A stretch of 64,000 nt of DNA from Hymenobacter volaticus (GCF_022921055.1 NZ_CP095065.1:124001-188000), one strand, 5' to 3'. Positions 53,480-62,919 are shown, counted from the stretch's first letter. A program made the numbers and translations. The notes: generated by a model from the sequence alone, not told the origin.

Positions 53480-56008
53480 ATGAAAAAACGAAAACTTTTA
53501 TCAGTGGTGCTGCTATTACTGGTGGCATTCCATCATGCGTTGAGCCAGAATCTAAAACTTAATAACCTCGAGTATTTCGAGACGCAAGGCGTTAATGTCC
53601 TGGTGTACAACAACCTGTTTACCGGAGGTTTTAATGATGAGAAGAACGCCGGAATAGAACTGATTCATCACGGCGTCAGAACCGCGCAAGGCGGCGCGGT
53701 GCGACTTTCCAACACGCCGGAGCAGTGGGATCTTGTTCCCAACATATCAAACCGAAAGGTAAACCGGGCCTCGAAAACCATTGAGGCTACCTTGCGGTAC
53801 GAAGACTACGATTTCGATTCGCGCGTGGTGGTTACGGCAAAGGGCAAGGGGATTGAAATAGCCGTTTATCTTGATAAACCGGTTCCCAAGGCACTAGAAG
53901 GGAGTGCCGGATTCAATCTCGAGTTTCTACCCTCGCAATACTGGCAGAAGGCGTATTTGATGGATGGTCGGTACAACCGGTTTCCGCGCTATGTGGTAGG
54001 TAGCACCACTACGAAGCCTAACAGCGCAAAACCTAAGCAATACAAGGGGTATAAGACAGCCGACGATAGAGGAACCGGCAAATACATTGATCCGCTGCCT
54101 CTGGAAACCGGACGCACCTTTCTCCTGGCGCCTGATGACCCCTCACGCTTGGTGAAAATCACCTCGCCGGAGGTTGATCTTATGCTTTTCGACGGCCGCA
54201 TGCTGGCCCAAAATGGCTGGTTTGTCGTTCGCAGTTTACTTCCGGCTGGAAAAACCGGCAAGGTGTTAACTTGGACCGTTGAACCCCATGCAATTGAGGG
54301 GTGGATACGAGAACCAAATATCGGTTTCTCGCAAGTAGGCTACCTGCCTGCGCAACCGAAAGTGGCGGTCATTGAGCTCGACAAGAAAGATAAACCGCGC
54401 GCAAATTCATCGTTGTACAAAATTGGCGACGACGGCCAAGCCACCAAAGTATTTAGCGGCAATATCGCGCCCTGGGGCAATTACTATAAATATAACTACG
54501 TAAAATTCGACTTTTCTTCGGTAAAGACTCCCGGTATATATTATATCAAGTATGGCAATCTTAAAACCAATAATTTCTTAATACAAGATAATGTTTACGA
54601 TAAGATTACGGATGCCACCAGCGATATATGGATTCCGATCCATATGGATCATATGGCGGTAAACGAGGCGTACAGGGTATGGCATGGCGAGCCCTTTAAA
54701 GAAGGGTATCGTCAGGCGCCGCCCAACACCGATCACTTCGACCTTCATGCGCAAGGACCAATGACCGATACCAAGTATAAAGCCCTCGAATTGATTCCTG
54801 GATTAAACGTAGGGGGCTTTTTCGACGCCGGAGATTTTGATATCGAAACTGGATCGAATATTAGCGTAGTGCAAAATTTCGTCCGGACTTGGGAATCTTT
54901 TAAGCCGTTACGCGACCAGACTTTTGTCGATCAGAAGCAACGCTATGTTGATCTGCACCGGCCCGATGGAACGCCCGACGTATTGCAGTTTATCGAACAC
55001 GGAACCTTGAACCTGGTGGCCCAAGCCGAGATTGTTGGCCACATGACCCAAACACTCTCCAACTCGGTTCTTGACAATTACCACCACCTTGGTGACGCGG
55101 CTTCCCTAACGGACGGCCTCCCGTATAACCCCAAACTAGGTCCTTACGAAGTAGCTAGTGATGGGCGATCAAGCGGCGTTAAAGATGATTTGTGGGCCTT
55201 TACCAGCCGTAATCCTAGCCTCGACCTTAATGCAGCAACGATGTTTGCCGCCGCAAGCCGGGCGTTGAAGGGGTACAACGACGACCTTTCCGCGAGGGCG
55301 TTGCAACAGTCAAAAAGACTGTTGAAAGAGTCATCGGAACTGCTTGCCAGTCGGCCGCAAGATAGTTTGGGCAGGCGCGGAAGAGCGGATATTGCCACCA
55401 ATCTTCAATTGTACGTCTCGACCGGTGAAAAACAATACGGTGATAGATTTCAGCAACTTTTGTGGCCGGCACTGGACCGTAACGTTAATATCTTCCTGCT
55501 GACGGCACTGGATGCGATACCCCACCTGGACGCGTCCTTCAAGGAAAAGCTGCGACCCTACGTGGTAAAGTACCAAGCCTACCTGAACGGGCTTGAAAAG
55601 GATAACCCCTACGGCGTACCCATCGGTCTTGGTAACTGGGCGGGTAGCGGAGACGTGACAAACTTTGGTACGACCATTTGTTTTGCCAGCGAATATTTCC
55701 CTGAAATTATCAATAAAAGCCATGCTTATAAGGCTGCCAACTATCTATATGGCTGTCACCCGTATCATAATTTTTCGTTGGTGGCAACCGTGGGTGCGAC
55801 CCGCCCCAAAGCCGTCTTTTACGGCAATAACCGAGCGGACTTTTCTTTTATTCCAGGCAACGTTGCTCCCGGCTTGCTATTCAGAAAACCGGATCATTTT
55901 GAAAATTACGACGACTGGCCTTTTTTCTGGGGGCAAAATGAGGGAACGATTGGTGGAAATACCCAATATTTAATTTTTGGCTCAGCTTTCAAGAACTTAG
56001 TTAAATAA
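53480..56008 (+). CDS. Secreted glycoside hydrolase family 9 (endoglucanase-like)
   Basis: From ATG 53480 (MKKRKLLSVVLLLLVAFHHA-LSQ, signal peptide) the protein has 842 residues. Residues ~25-260 are beta-rich and lack a clear family. An Ig-like CelD_N domain follows (~285-380: NIGFSQVGYLPAQPKVAVIE to KTPGIYYIKYG). The (alpha/alpha)6 catalytic domain runs to the end: GGFFDAGDFDIETGS carries the catalytic Asp pair, NYLYGCHPYHNFSLVATVGA the substrate-binding region, and PFFWGQNEGTIGGNTQYLIF the acid Glu near the C-terminus. It should cleave beta-1,4-glucans or related chains outside the cell. The A+T content is higher than in its neighbours, which suggests separate acquisition. There is no polysaccharide-utilisation partner nearby. 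Confidence 0.88.
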   Translation: MKKRKLLSVVLLLLVAFHHALSQNLKLNNLEYFETQGVNVLVYNNLFTGGFNDEKNAGIELIHHGVRTAQGGAVRLSNTPEQWDLVPNISNRKVNRASKTIEATLRYEDYDFDSRVVVTAKGKGIEIAVYLDKPVPKALEGSAGFNLEFLPSQYWQKAYLMDGRYNRFPRYVVGSTTTKPNSAKPKQYKGYKTADDRGTGKYIDPLPLETGRTFLLAPDDPSRLVKITSPEVDLMLFDGRMLAQNGWFVVRSLLPAGKTGKVLTWTVEPHAIEGWIREPNIGFSQVGYLPAQPKVAVIELDKKDKPRANSSLYKIGDDGQATKVFSGNIAPWGNYYKYNYVKFDFSSVKTPGIYYIKYGNLKTNNFLIQDNVYDKITDATSDIWIPIHMDHMAVNEAYRVWHGEPFKEGYRQAPPNTDHFDLHAQGPMTDTKYKALELIPGLNVGGFFDAGDFDIETGSNISVVQNFVRTWESFKPLRDQTFVDQKQRYVDLHRPDGTPDVLQFIEHGTLNLVAQAEIVGHMTQTLSNSVLDNYHHLGDAASLTDGLPYNPKLGPYEVASDGRSSGVKDDLWAFTSRNPSLDLNAATMFAAASRALKGYNDDLSARALQQSKRLLKESSELLASRPQDSLGRRGRADIATNLQLYVSTGEKQYGDRFQQLLWPALDRNVNIFLLTALDAIPHLDASFKEKLRPYVVKYQAYLNGLEKDNPYGVPIGLGNWAGSGDVTNFGTTICFASEYFPEIINKSHAYKAANYLYGCHPYHNFSLVATVGATRPKAVFYGNNRADFSFIPGNVAPGLLFRKPDHFENYDDWPFFWGQNEGTIGGNTQYLIFGSAFKNLVK

Positions 56009-56651
56009 ACAGTTGGTATTGACGATTATAAATCAGCTGCCGCTTTCTCAAGCAGGGCGACGCATTACAGGTAGGCGGCCGCCGATTACTATATTATAGC
56101 CATGGCCGATAAATATAGCTTTCGGCGGTAACCACGAAACTATCAAGCCAAGTTGTCGTCGCGTTTGGCAACATACCGGGGCATTTTGCGAACCGTTAAG
56201 GGCGACAAGAACAGTTGTTGGGCGTCCTTTTCCCTAAATGTCCAAGGCCCCTATAGCGACCAACTCAGCTCCAACATATAGTCAAGCTCTGGTGACCTAG
56301 CAAAGCGAGGAGCAGGGCCCTTCTATGGAGCCAGTTCGTAGTCTGTTGAGCAAAACGACTGGAAGCACCCCGGCCCAATTTTCAGTACATCCGTGAAGGG
56401 CACTGTCCGAGTCGCCAAATGTATTTACTATTAGAGCCTGCCTATTTTTTGCCAACTGAAACCATACTGCTTAATTCTTTCTGGACTCGGCTAATTGCCC
56501 GCCGGTATGAAGTAGGGCAGAGTGCGCAGCTGGCTCCGTACTCTCCCTTGGAGAGGAGGGTAACCGCTTCTGATTTCAAGCCTCCACCAGAAAGCCCTGG
56601 TAAACCGGCTCGAAGGGCTCCGCGACGACTGCATTTGCAACTGCTACCCGA
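56009..56651. other. Intergenic stretch
   Basis: No gene is supported. A plus-strand open frame from 56419 is the shadow of the lipoprotein remnant on the other strand. Confidence 0.4.
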
Positions 56652-57265
56652 TCAGCGGACAGCAATGACGCCTACGGAGGTGGTCACGCCCCCGATTACC
56701 GACACCACTCGCGCGGGCGGACTAGTGTACCCACTCGCGGGCGTAAAGGTGAGGGTATGGCGGCCTGGGCCTAGCGTTTCAAAGAAAAATCCCCCTTGGT
56801 TAGTCTCAGGAACCACTGATACCGCGTGGCCGGTACTGTCGGTGGCCGTGACAGCGAGTAAGGCCTGGACTGGACTCACTCGACCACTCAGCGAGCCGGT
56901 GGCCGTGGAACGGGTGAATAGTCAGCCGGTCTGCGTCACTTCGCCCGGCCGTATATGAAACAGGAGGACTTTAAAGCCTTCCGACACATACCCAGGGGCG
57001 AGAACAATGTCCACTGTATAATCCCCTTCCACTAGACGCGATAGAATAAAGTGACCGTCGGTCGTGTCAGGAGCAGCAGAAACAAAGGCCCCTGTGCGGC
57101 TGCTGGCGGTGAGAGTGCGAACGGATCGAACAGGAAACGCGCTCCCTCGCATCTCCCCATACGGGGTGAAAGAGGTCGGCGGAGGGCCGTTTTATCACAG
57201 GCACTGAGGCTGACAGCCACAACGCCTAGCCAGAACCCCCACGGCCTTTCCAATCTCCTTTTCAT
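56652..57265 (-). pseudogene. Broken lipoprotein with two carboxypeptidase-regulatory-like domains
   Basis: The reverse strand from ATG 57265 reads MKRRLERPWGFWLGVVAVSL followed by SACDK, a lipoprotein signal peptide with its lipobox Cys. A C4 run near 57163 is one base short and shifts the sense to YGEMRGSAFPVRSVRTLTA, DGHFILSRLVEGDYTVDIVL and PGYVSEGFKVLLF. An in-frame TGA (56922-56924) is followed in the same frame by STATGSLSGRVSPVQALLAV, GGFFFETLGPGRHTLTFTPA and a closing strand at 56652. Each half is a Cna_B/carboxypeptidase-regulatory-like beta domain. Repaired length ~205 residues. The shift may be an artefact but the TGA suggests inactivation. Confidence 0.65.
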
Positions 57266-57278
57266 ACGACAGCGGGTG

Positions 57279-57354
57279 CAGCAACCCTTCTGCTTAAGGC
57301 ACACAATATATTATAAATATAATATATTGTGTGCCTTAAGCAGAAGGGTTGCTG
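57279..57354. repeat. 76-bp perfect palindrome
   Basis: Two 36-bp arms (57279-57314 and 57319-57354) are exact reverse complements around a 4-nt centre, AAAT. The outer part of the arm is CAGCAACCCTTCTGCTTAAG and the inner part is A+T-rich (CACAATATATTAT). It lies between the lipoprotein pseudogene start and the 3' end of the recombinase gene (112 bp away). It could be a cruciform-forming site, an attachment-site component or a bidirectional terminator. Confidence 0.9.
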
Positions 57355-57465
57355 GTCTTAATTAAATGCACTTACACCCACTGCTGTTCGAGATTATAGT
57401 AAAAACCAGCACTAGAAATACTGCATCGATAGGTTCCGATACTCCTTGCTTATTGCTCGTTGGCC

Positions 57466-58425
57466 TTATAAGCCTAATTCTTTAGCGGAATTGTGCTGGC
57501 GCACGTTGTCGAGACGGGTGTAGCGGCGGATCATGGCCGAGGTCTTGTGCTTGGTCTGGTTCATGACCTTGCTGTCATCGGCTCCGTTGAGCTTGGAGAC
57601 GGTCACGAACGAAGCCCGCAAGGAGTGCGCCGTGTAGCCGCTGCCTAAGTACTGCTGGGTAATCAGGTTGATGTACTTGGTGGTCATTCGACGCGCGGTG
57701 AGCTGCTGGTTCTTGCGCAGCGACACAAAGATGGGTCCTTCGGTGCGCCCCAACACGCGCAGCCACGCCTGCAGCGAGCGGATCGGGCAGACGGCAGAGT
57801 CGGGCGAGTAGAAGATGGCTTTCTCTTCGGCCTGCCCAAGTTGGTTGGTTTTGCTTTTGCCAAGCGAGATGATGAGGCCTTCCTCATCGAAGGCGAGATC
57901 CTCGAGGTTGAGGGCTTCGAGCTCGGAGCGGCGGAACGCGCCCGTGAAGCCAAGCAACAGCAAGGCCCGGTTGCGAAGGCCCGTGGGCGTGGTCACGTCC
58001 ATGCTCTGGATGGTGCGCTTGAAGGTAGCCAAGGTGAAAGCGGCGGCTTGCTTGATGCGGGTTTTCTTTTCGCGGGCGATGCCTTTGAGCAGCACCTTGA
58101 TCTTTTTGTCGGCCGTGGGCGAGTCGTGCCCGGCTAACTCGTGGGCTTTGGTGATGGCGGCGGCATGGCGCTGGATGGTGGCTACTTTCTTGCCCGCGTC
58201 GGCCAGCTCGGTGAGGAAGCCCGCCAGCGCTTCGACCGAAGCCGGTAGCGCCGACAGGTGGTTGAGGGTGCACCAAGCGTTAAAGCGCTTCCAGTCGCCG
58301 GCGTACGCGCGCACGGTGTTGGCCGCCCCGCGCAAGCCCGACTCGACGTAGCGGCTGGTCGAGTCAACGAGGTGCGGCGGTACTTGGGCGGTGGCAACAG
58401 GCGGGGCAGTAGGCAGCTGATTCAT
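57466..58425 (-). CDS. Tyrosine recombinase / site-specific integrase
   Basis: From ATG 58425 (MNQLPTAPPVATAQVPPHLV) the protein has 319 residues. The N-terminal core-binding SAM-like domain is NTVRAYAGDWKRFNAWCTLN. The catalytic domain shows the first Arg in FTGAFRRSELEALNLEDLAF, the H-x-x-R motif in YTAHSLRASFVTVSKL and the nucleophile Tyr in KHKTSAMIRRYTRLDN. The family is XerC/D-like phage or element integrases. It borders the A+T-rich island with the ATP-grasp operon, so it probably mobilises or once integrated that segment. A remnant of a related enzyme lies at 44020-44157. A longer open frame (58482) adds a non-homologous head. Confidence 0.93.
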   Translation of the reverse strand: MNQLPTAPPVATAQVPPHLVDSTSRYVESGLRGAANTVRAYAGDWKRFNAWCTLNHLSALPASVEALAGFLTELADAGKKVATIQRHAAAITKAHELAGHDSPTADKKIKVLLKGIAREKKTRIKQAAAFTLATFKRTIQSMDVTTPTGLRNRALLLLGFTGAFRRSELEALNLEDLAFDEEGLIISLGKSKTNQLGQAEEKAIFYSPDSAVCPIRSLQAWLRVLGRTEGPIFVSLRKNQQLTARRMTTKYINLITQQYLGSGYTAHSLRASFVTVSKLNGADDSKVMNQTKHKTSAMIRRYTRLDNVRQHNSAKELGL

Positions 58426-59485
58426 GTAACCTATATAATAAGGAGTCGAACCCTCCAAAACGAGGACTTTTGACGCTGCCAAGATAAGGAACGATAAGTA
58501 AAGCTTATCAGTCCTTACTAACCAGATAGTAAGCGCTCTTACATTTAAGTCTTATCATAACTTATAATTTCTTTTACTTTGGTTACTGGCTTAAGTACGA
58601 CAAGAAACATTTATCGCACCTAAATTTTTGTTTTTCAGCTGATTGATCCTTCCGACTGCATATTGTAAAGTATTGGAATAGGGCTTACCAAGATGATCCT
58701 TGTTGTCTCCATTATAATTTGTGGCACTACCATACTTGCCAGCCTAATGCCCTACCTGAAGAAAGCAATGGCGTACAAGTTCTACCTGGTACTATTTCAG
58801 GGGTAATTGATTCCAATTTCAGCGTTAGCCTAACCCCCTAAAACAGAAAGTAATTTGCATAGCCTAGTATGAAGAGCATCGCCGTTAGTTATCTCTCGGC
58901 TTGATCTAAGTTCAGCCGTGTTTAAGTTAGCTAGCTGCGAGCAATGTAAGTATATAGCACGAGGTAAGTTTACTTGGTACGTCAACCTACAACTCAAAGC
59001 ATCTCTTGTGCATGTTCTAAGCGCGATGCCACCCCAGTAGCCGATTACTCTTGCCTTAAGAACTACTAAGACTCAAACGGCCGTGTTCTCCAAGAAGCCA
59101 AAAGAATACCAGCTTACACTCTTACCGCTCCACGATTTAACCCTGTACGCATCTTCTATTGATGTAAGCTCACCCAATTGCGCAACGTGTAGCTGTTATT
59201 AATATATAGATCACCATCACGTGGCTAAACTCTTAGCCGCCGAAGAGGATGCGGAACACAACTGTTTATTTAAGCTGCTCGCTGTACTAAAAGCGCTGCA
59301 ACAAGTTCTGGATATGATCTTGCATAAAACAGCTGTTAAAAGTGAAAAACCATCAATATAATCAATATTAGGACTAATTCTTATCTGTAAAATAATTATA
59401 TTGATAAAGATAAAATCCAAATAATATTCTCAAAAATAGTTTATTAACATAGACATAAGTGATGCATAAATAAAAAAAAATATCT
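58426..59485. other. A+T-rich left part of the island, gene-poor
   Basis: The base composition changes to A+T-rich here. A 37-residue hydrophobic open frame lies at 58693-58806 (MILVVSIIICGTTILASLMP, then a short basic tail), but it has no further support. A reverse open frame at 59217-59420 has no features. GTAAACTTACCTCGT-like sequence (~58960) repeats one at ~31966. Confidence 0.4.
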
Positions 59486-59584
59486 ATGTTTGAGATGATA
59501 GCCCTTATCTACGTTAAAGTGTATGAACTAATGGTGCTACTGACAAACAAAATAGCAGTGGTTAGTGCTGAATGGCGGGCTTAA
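59486..59584 (+). CDS. Short open frame upstream of the ATP-grasp operon
   Basis: A 32-residue frame reads MFEMIALIYVKVYELMVLLT then NKIAVVSAEWRA. It ends 5 nt before a 10-bp hairpin. No ribosome-binding site is convincing. It is listed because graspetide ligases often act on a small peptide encoded nearby, but it lacks the Thr/Glu/Asp-rich core expected of known graspetide precursors, so it is a weak candidate. Confidence 0.2.
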   Translation: MFEMIALIYVKVYELMVLLTNKIAVVSAEWRA

Positions 59585-59588
59585 GCAT

Positions 59589-59620
59589 TTACCAATAGTT
59601 TACTTGTAATCTATTGGTAA
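59589..59620. promoter_or_regulatory. 10-bp inverted repeat upstream of the ATP-grasp operon
   Basis: TTACCAATAG (59589-59598) and CTATTGGTAA (59611-59620) pair perfectly around 12 nt. It lies about 100 bp before the GTG start and could be an operator or a leader hairpin. Confidence 0.5.
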
Positions 59621-59718
59621 GCACCATAACAGTTAGTACGTATACTTTGATACACACTTCTAAAAGAAGAAAGTTATGTACAGCATGCTCAATTTTTCTA
59701 AAAAAAGAGGATTGAAAA

Positions 59719-60702
59719 GTGAAAAAACTCACGGGAATTGATTTAAAAAATAATGGTTGCTCTAATGAAAGAGCAACCATTATTTTTTATGACAAGTACA
59801 GTCGAAATAACTTTATAAATATAATAAAAGTTAATAGTAAATTTATAGGAATTGATATTTACGATTTTTGTTTGAATATTGATATTGATTTTTCAGCCTC
59901 TGGTGCCAAAATATCTTCTTCTAAATACGATATAGAATTAATTAATAAATCTAATATTATTTATTATCCCTATAGTTACGAATCAGTTTTTTTTGATCCG
60001 ATCAAAGGGGATTCATATTACAAGTTTGTTAAAAGGCAATTTGCTTCTATACTCTTGTATTTGGAAAATATATTCGATTTATCTCTAGGTATCATAAATA
60101 CCCCAACGAACGCCAGAAAATGGAGTAATAAATTATATCAATTAGGGGAGGTGAGCAAATTTCTCCCTGAATATACGATTCAGACTAAAATTAAATCAAA
60201 ATACTCGGATTCAGAAATTGGTTCTATTATAAAGCATTTGAGTGAAACAAGAGGGATCAATAAATATAATGATAGTATGGCATTAAGAGTAAATAAGGAA
60301 GTTAAAAATGAGTTATCACATGGAACTGCTTTGCCCTATATAAGCCAAAAATATATTAAAAGTACAATGGAATATAGATGCTATGTATTTGGTTATGAAT
60401 TAATATTATTAAAGTTTTCAAGGAAGGATCTACCTAGCGATATCATAGATATACATTTCAATATGGAGTTATTAAAAAATGCTATTTTAGTAAAAATCAC
60501 TGATAGTCAATTAGAAATGATAGATAAAATCTCAAAGTTAACTCAATTAAAAATGTTCTCAGTAGATTTTTTTTCACTAAGTACTAATAAATTATTTATT
60601 ATTGAAGTAAATCCCTTATCTAGCTGGCATTGGTTGCCTATACCTATTATTTTAAAATTAGAGGAAGCATTAAAAAAATTCATCGACAAAATTTTACCCT
60701 AA
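59719..60702 (+). CDS. Graspetide-synthetase-like ATP-grasp ligase
   Basis: The frame opens at GTG 59719 with a Shine-Dalgarno-like AGAGG 8 nt upstream, giving 327 residues. After ~23 residues the protein looks like MvdD/GwsG-type ligases: IIFYDKYSRNNFINIIKVNS, LSLGIINTPTNARKWSNKLY (the 'N-pre-ATP-grasp to lid' region), the nucleotide-binding strands ISQKYIKSTMEYRCYVFGYE, and the metal-binding end VDFFSLSTNKLFIIEVNP. Known relatives form ester or amide links between side chains of a precursor peptide. It overlaps the next gene by 1 nt (TAATG) and so is the first gene of a coupled operon. The first residues are odd: they span a strong hairpin (59745-59788). No ATG is in frame nearby, so the true start is uncertain. 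The gene is very A+T-rich. Confidence 0.78.
   Translation: MKKLTGIDLKNNGCSNERATIIFYDKYSRNNFINIIKVNSKFIGIDIYDFCLNIDIDFSASGAKISSSKYDIELINKSNIIYYPYSYESVFFDPIKGDSYYKFVKRQFASILLYLENIFDLSLGIINTPTNARKWSNKLYQLGEVSKFLPEYTIQTKIKSKYSDSEIGSIIKHLSETRGINKYNDSMALRVNKEVKNELSHGTALPYISQKYIKSTMEYRCYVFGYELILLKFSRKDLPSDIIDIHFNMELLKNAILVKITDSQLEMIDKISKLTQLKMFSVDFFSLSTNKLFIIEVNPLSSWHWLPIPIILKLEEALKKFIDKILP
59745..59788 (+). terminator. Terminator-like hairpin at the start of the ATP-grasp coding region
   Basis: A 19-bp arm (59745-59763, AAAAAATAATGGTTGCTCT) pairs perfectly with 59770-59788 around a 6-nt loop, and the right arm ends in six T. This is the shape of an intrinsic terminator, yet it lies inside codons ~10-24 of the only possible reading. 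It could be an attenuator, an RNA switch over the start region, or a sign that the functional start lies within or after it. Confidence 0.6.
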
Positions 60703-61364
60703 TGTTAGAAGTAAGGCTGTTTAATCCAGGGTTAGTAGAAAATTCCTTAACTGCGGAGCATTGCGTTCATGCATGTTTCCAAATGCTATTGAGAACAAGG
60801 CCTGGATATCAAGTATTTAGTTTTAAAAAGCTTGATGAATTAATGCATAAAGTGCCTGGCAAATACACCTTTGAGTATAATTTAGTTGCCGAAATGCCAT
60901 CACTTGGCTTTGCCACAGAAATTATATGGGAATTTGATTTATTCCGATTGTCTAACGATCCGAAAGAATTCTTCCTTGACATTTATGGGAAACCTATTGG
61001 AGAAATTACTATTGCGAATTCAGACCTAGAGTTACTTAAATTAGATGCAAAAAGACTGTATGAAAGTACACAAGTCAAAATCACTACAAGGAGTGCTACT
61101 TTCGAAGATATTAAACTCAAAATTTTGGAAGGTTATTATATCTTGTGCACCATAAATCAGAGAGTTTTACAAGCTGATTCCGGCTACGTAGCACATACTA
61201 TTTTAGTATATGGGTTCAATGATAGGGGCTTGATAATTCATAATCCAGGGCCACCATCCAATGATTCTGCCGAAATACCTTGGGATCTTTTCAACAAGGC
61301 TTGGGCCTGTCCAGATGATAAATCAAGAAATATAATGGCTTTTAAATACAATGGAAATAAATAA
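60702..61364 (+). CDS. C39-like cysteine peptidase
   Basis: From ATG 60702 (overlapping the ligase stop by one base) the protein has 220 residues. The N-terminal catalytic cysteine region is LTAEHCVHACFQMLLRTRPG, matching the xCGxACxxM pattern of peptidase C39-like (papain-fold) domains, with C21 as the likely nucleophile. The histidine is in SGYVAHTILVYGFNDRG and is followed by IIHNPGPPSN, the usual place of the Asp/Asn third residue. No membrane segment or ABC transporter part is present, so it is a free cytosolic peptidase. It probably processes the product of the adjacent ligase or a cell protein. Its end overlaps the third gene by 14 nt. Confidence 0.72.
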   Translation: MLEVRLFNPGLVENSLTAEHCVHACFQMLLRTRPGYQVFSFKKLDELMHKVPGKYTFEYNLVAEMPSLGFATEIIWEFDLFRLSNDPKEFFLDIYGKPIGEITIANSDLELLKLDAKRLYESTQVKITTRSATFEDIKLKILEGYYILCTINQRVLQADSGYVAHTILVYGFNDRGLIIHNPGPPSNDSAEIPWDLFNKAWACPDDKSRNIMAFKYNGNK

Positions 61365-62472
61365 GTTGGACACGACTTTAAAAAAGCTCATTGCTAAAAT
61401 TATTTTCTACAAATACTTAGCATTTTTCATAACACTACTTGTCTTAAGTTTGTGGATATACTTTGTATATAGATCTGAATTTATTTTAAAGAATTTTGTG
61501 TTAAATTTATTTTATAGCGTTATATCTGCAATAGTCTTATCCTTATTCTATGACCTCTTTATGCGAAGCGAAAACAAACTTTCTAAAGACGAAGAACTCA
61601 ATGAGTCAAAAACCCTTATAAGCAATAATTTGCTTCACTACCTAGATTTTGATGCTATAGACAGAAACACTCAGGAATTATTTGTAAATAAAATGTATCA
61701 TAATGATGTGTTTTTGAGAATATTATCAAAAACTATAATTAAGGGAACTAGAGATGATCTCTTCTACTCTATATTTAAACCACTAAGAGACGGGAAACTA
61801 TTGCTAGATGTTAATGTGGAAAATATCTTCAGAAAATCACCTGATAATTTTTCTTATTTGTTAGAGTTTAAACAAACCTTTAGGTCTCCTTCCAATATGC
61901 AGGAGTTTCTTGTAATTTATTCATGTGATAATGAAATATTCAATAGCATAGTTCAATCGAGAGAATGTGTTATAGAAGCTGCAATTGGTGTATCGGATTC
62001 AGAGTGGATTAATATTGATTATGCAATCAATAATATGTACTTAAAAGGCGAAAAAACAGATGGCGGGAAAAAGAAATCAATTAAGTTGACACCTAGGGAA
62101 GTAATAGGAGATGAGTTATATAAGAGAGTTCCGATCGAAGAACTAAATCCTAGTAGTATAAGGGCTTTTATTTTCAAACTTCCTGATTATCACGAGAATT
62201 TTGTGTTTGAATTTTATTATGAAGTTAAAAATAGCTTTAATGATCCATATTATTATTGGATAGCTGAAAATCCTATGTATTTACATAGCTTAGTTTTTAA
62301 CTATGAAAATATAAAGGATTGTATAGGCCAGGTTTCAGCTAATTGCATAATGGGCAACCAATTATATGAGCCAGTACATGACAGAGCAAGAGGAATTTAC
62401 ACAATAAAAACGGATGGGCTAATTTGGCCTGGCCATGGTGCCCTAATTGTTTGGAGGCCACGAATTAAATAA
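61351..62472 (+). CDS. Two-helix membrane protein, third gene of the ATP-grasp operon
   Basis: The 373-residue product starts MEINKLDTTLKKLIAKIIFY. Two membrane helices are at ~20-42 (KYLAFFITLLVLSLWIYFVY) and ~48-70 (NFVLNLFYSVISAIVLSLFY). The remaining ~300 residues are soluble and of mixed alpha-beta character: LLHYLDFDAIDRNTQELFVN, LDVNVENIFRKSPDNFSYLL, SSIRAFIFKLPDYHENFVFE and a final TDGLIWPGHGALIVWRPRIK. I recognise no family. Such 2TM proteins with a soluble tail are frequent effectors or sensors in bacterial conflict systems, but that is an inference from layout only. It overlaps the peptidase gene by 14 nt, so the three proteins are made together. Confidence 0.7.
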   Translation: MEINKLDTTLKKLIAKIIFYKYLAFFITLLVLSLWIYFVYRSEFILKNFVLNLFYSVISAIVLSLFYDLFMRSENKLSKDEELNESKTLISNNLLHYLDFDAIDRNTQELFVNKMYHNDVFLRILSKTIIKGTRDDLFYSIFKPLRDGKLLLDVNVENIFRKSPDNFSYLLEFKQTFRSPSNMQEFLVIYSCDNEIFNSIVQSRECVIEAAIGVSDSEWINIDYAINNMYLKGEKTDGGKKKSIKLTPREVIGDELYKRVPIEELNPSSIRAFIFKLPDYHENFVFEFYYEVKNSFNDPYYYWIAENPMYLHSLVFNYENIKDCIGQVSANCIMGNQLYEPVHDRARGIYTIKTDGLIWPGHGALIVWRPRIK

Positions 62473-62643
62473 AACTAATTGATAAAACTATAATTTGCAA
62501 ATTATCATGCTAGTATTGAATATATAATTTAAATTATGATGTTTAGTCAAATCAGTTATTAAAAAAATTTTAGTCCATTGATATTATGGACAACATAATT
62601 TGGATTTCGCAAAGTTTTTACATCAATATTTAGTCTTCAAACC

Positions 62644-62683
62644 TGTCCTTTATTGTCTATATAAACGCTCCAATAAAAGGACA
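62644..62683 (+). terminator. Hairpin downstream of the ATP-grasp operon
   Basis: TGTCCTTTATTG (62644-62655) pairs with CAATAAAAGGACA (62671-62683) with one bulged base. It lies ~170 bp after the operon stop and may be its terminator, or lie at the island edge. Confidence 0.4.
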
Positions 62684-62919
62684 AACAAGAATGGCTGTGG
62701 CATCATTTTCTTGGAATGCTTCTGAGGTATACAACAGCTATTTTTCACGTGTTCGCCGGAAACAGTCGCATAAGGAAGTTCACGTCATCATGTGAAGCAA
62801 GCAGAGCAGCCGGCTAATGGCAAGCACTCTGCCCTAATCCCCAAGCTTTTTTAGCAGCCGCAGTAGACTTCTTGCTAGCCAATCCATGTCTAAGCAATTT
62901 GCGCTGCCGGAGTTGACGC

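Noticed and set aside
56419..56958. 179-residue plus ORF
   Set aside because: It is antisense to the broken lipoprotein gene, which has clear domain sequence.
58436..58460. tRNA 3'-end-like sequence (GGGTTCGACTCC) before the recombinase gene
   Set aside because: The T-stem does not pair correctly and no anticodon arm is found; no tRNA is called.
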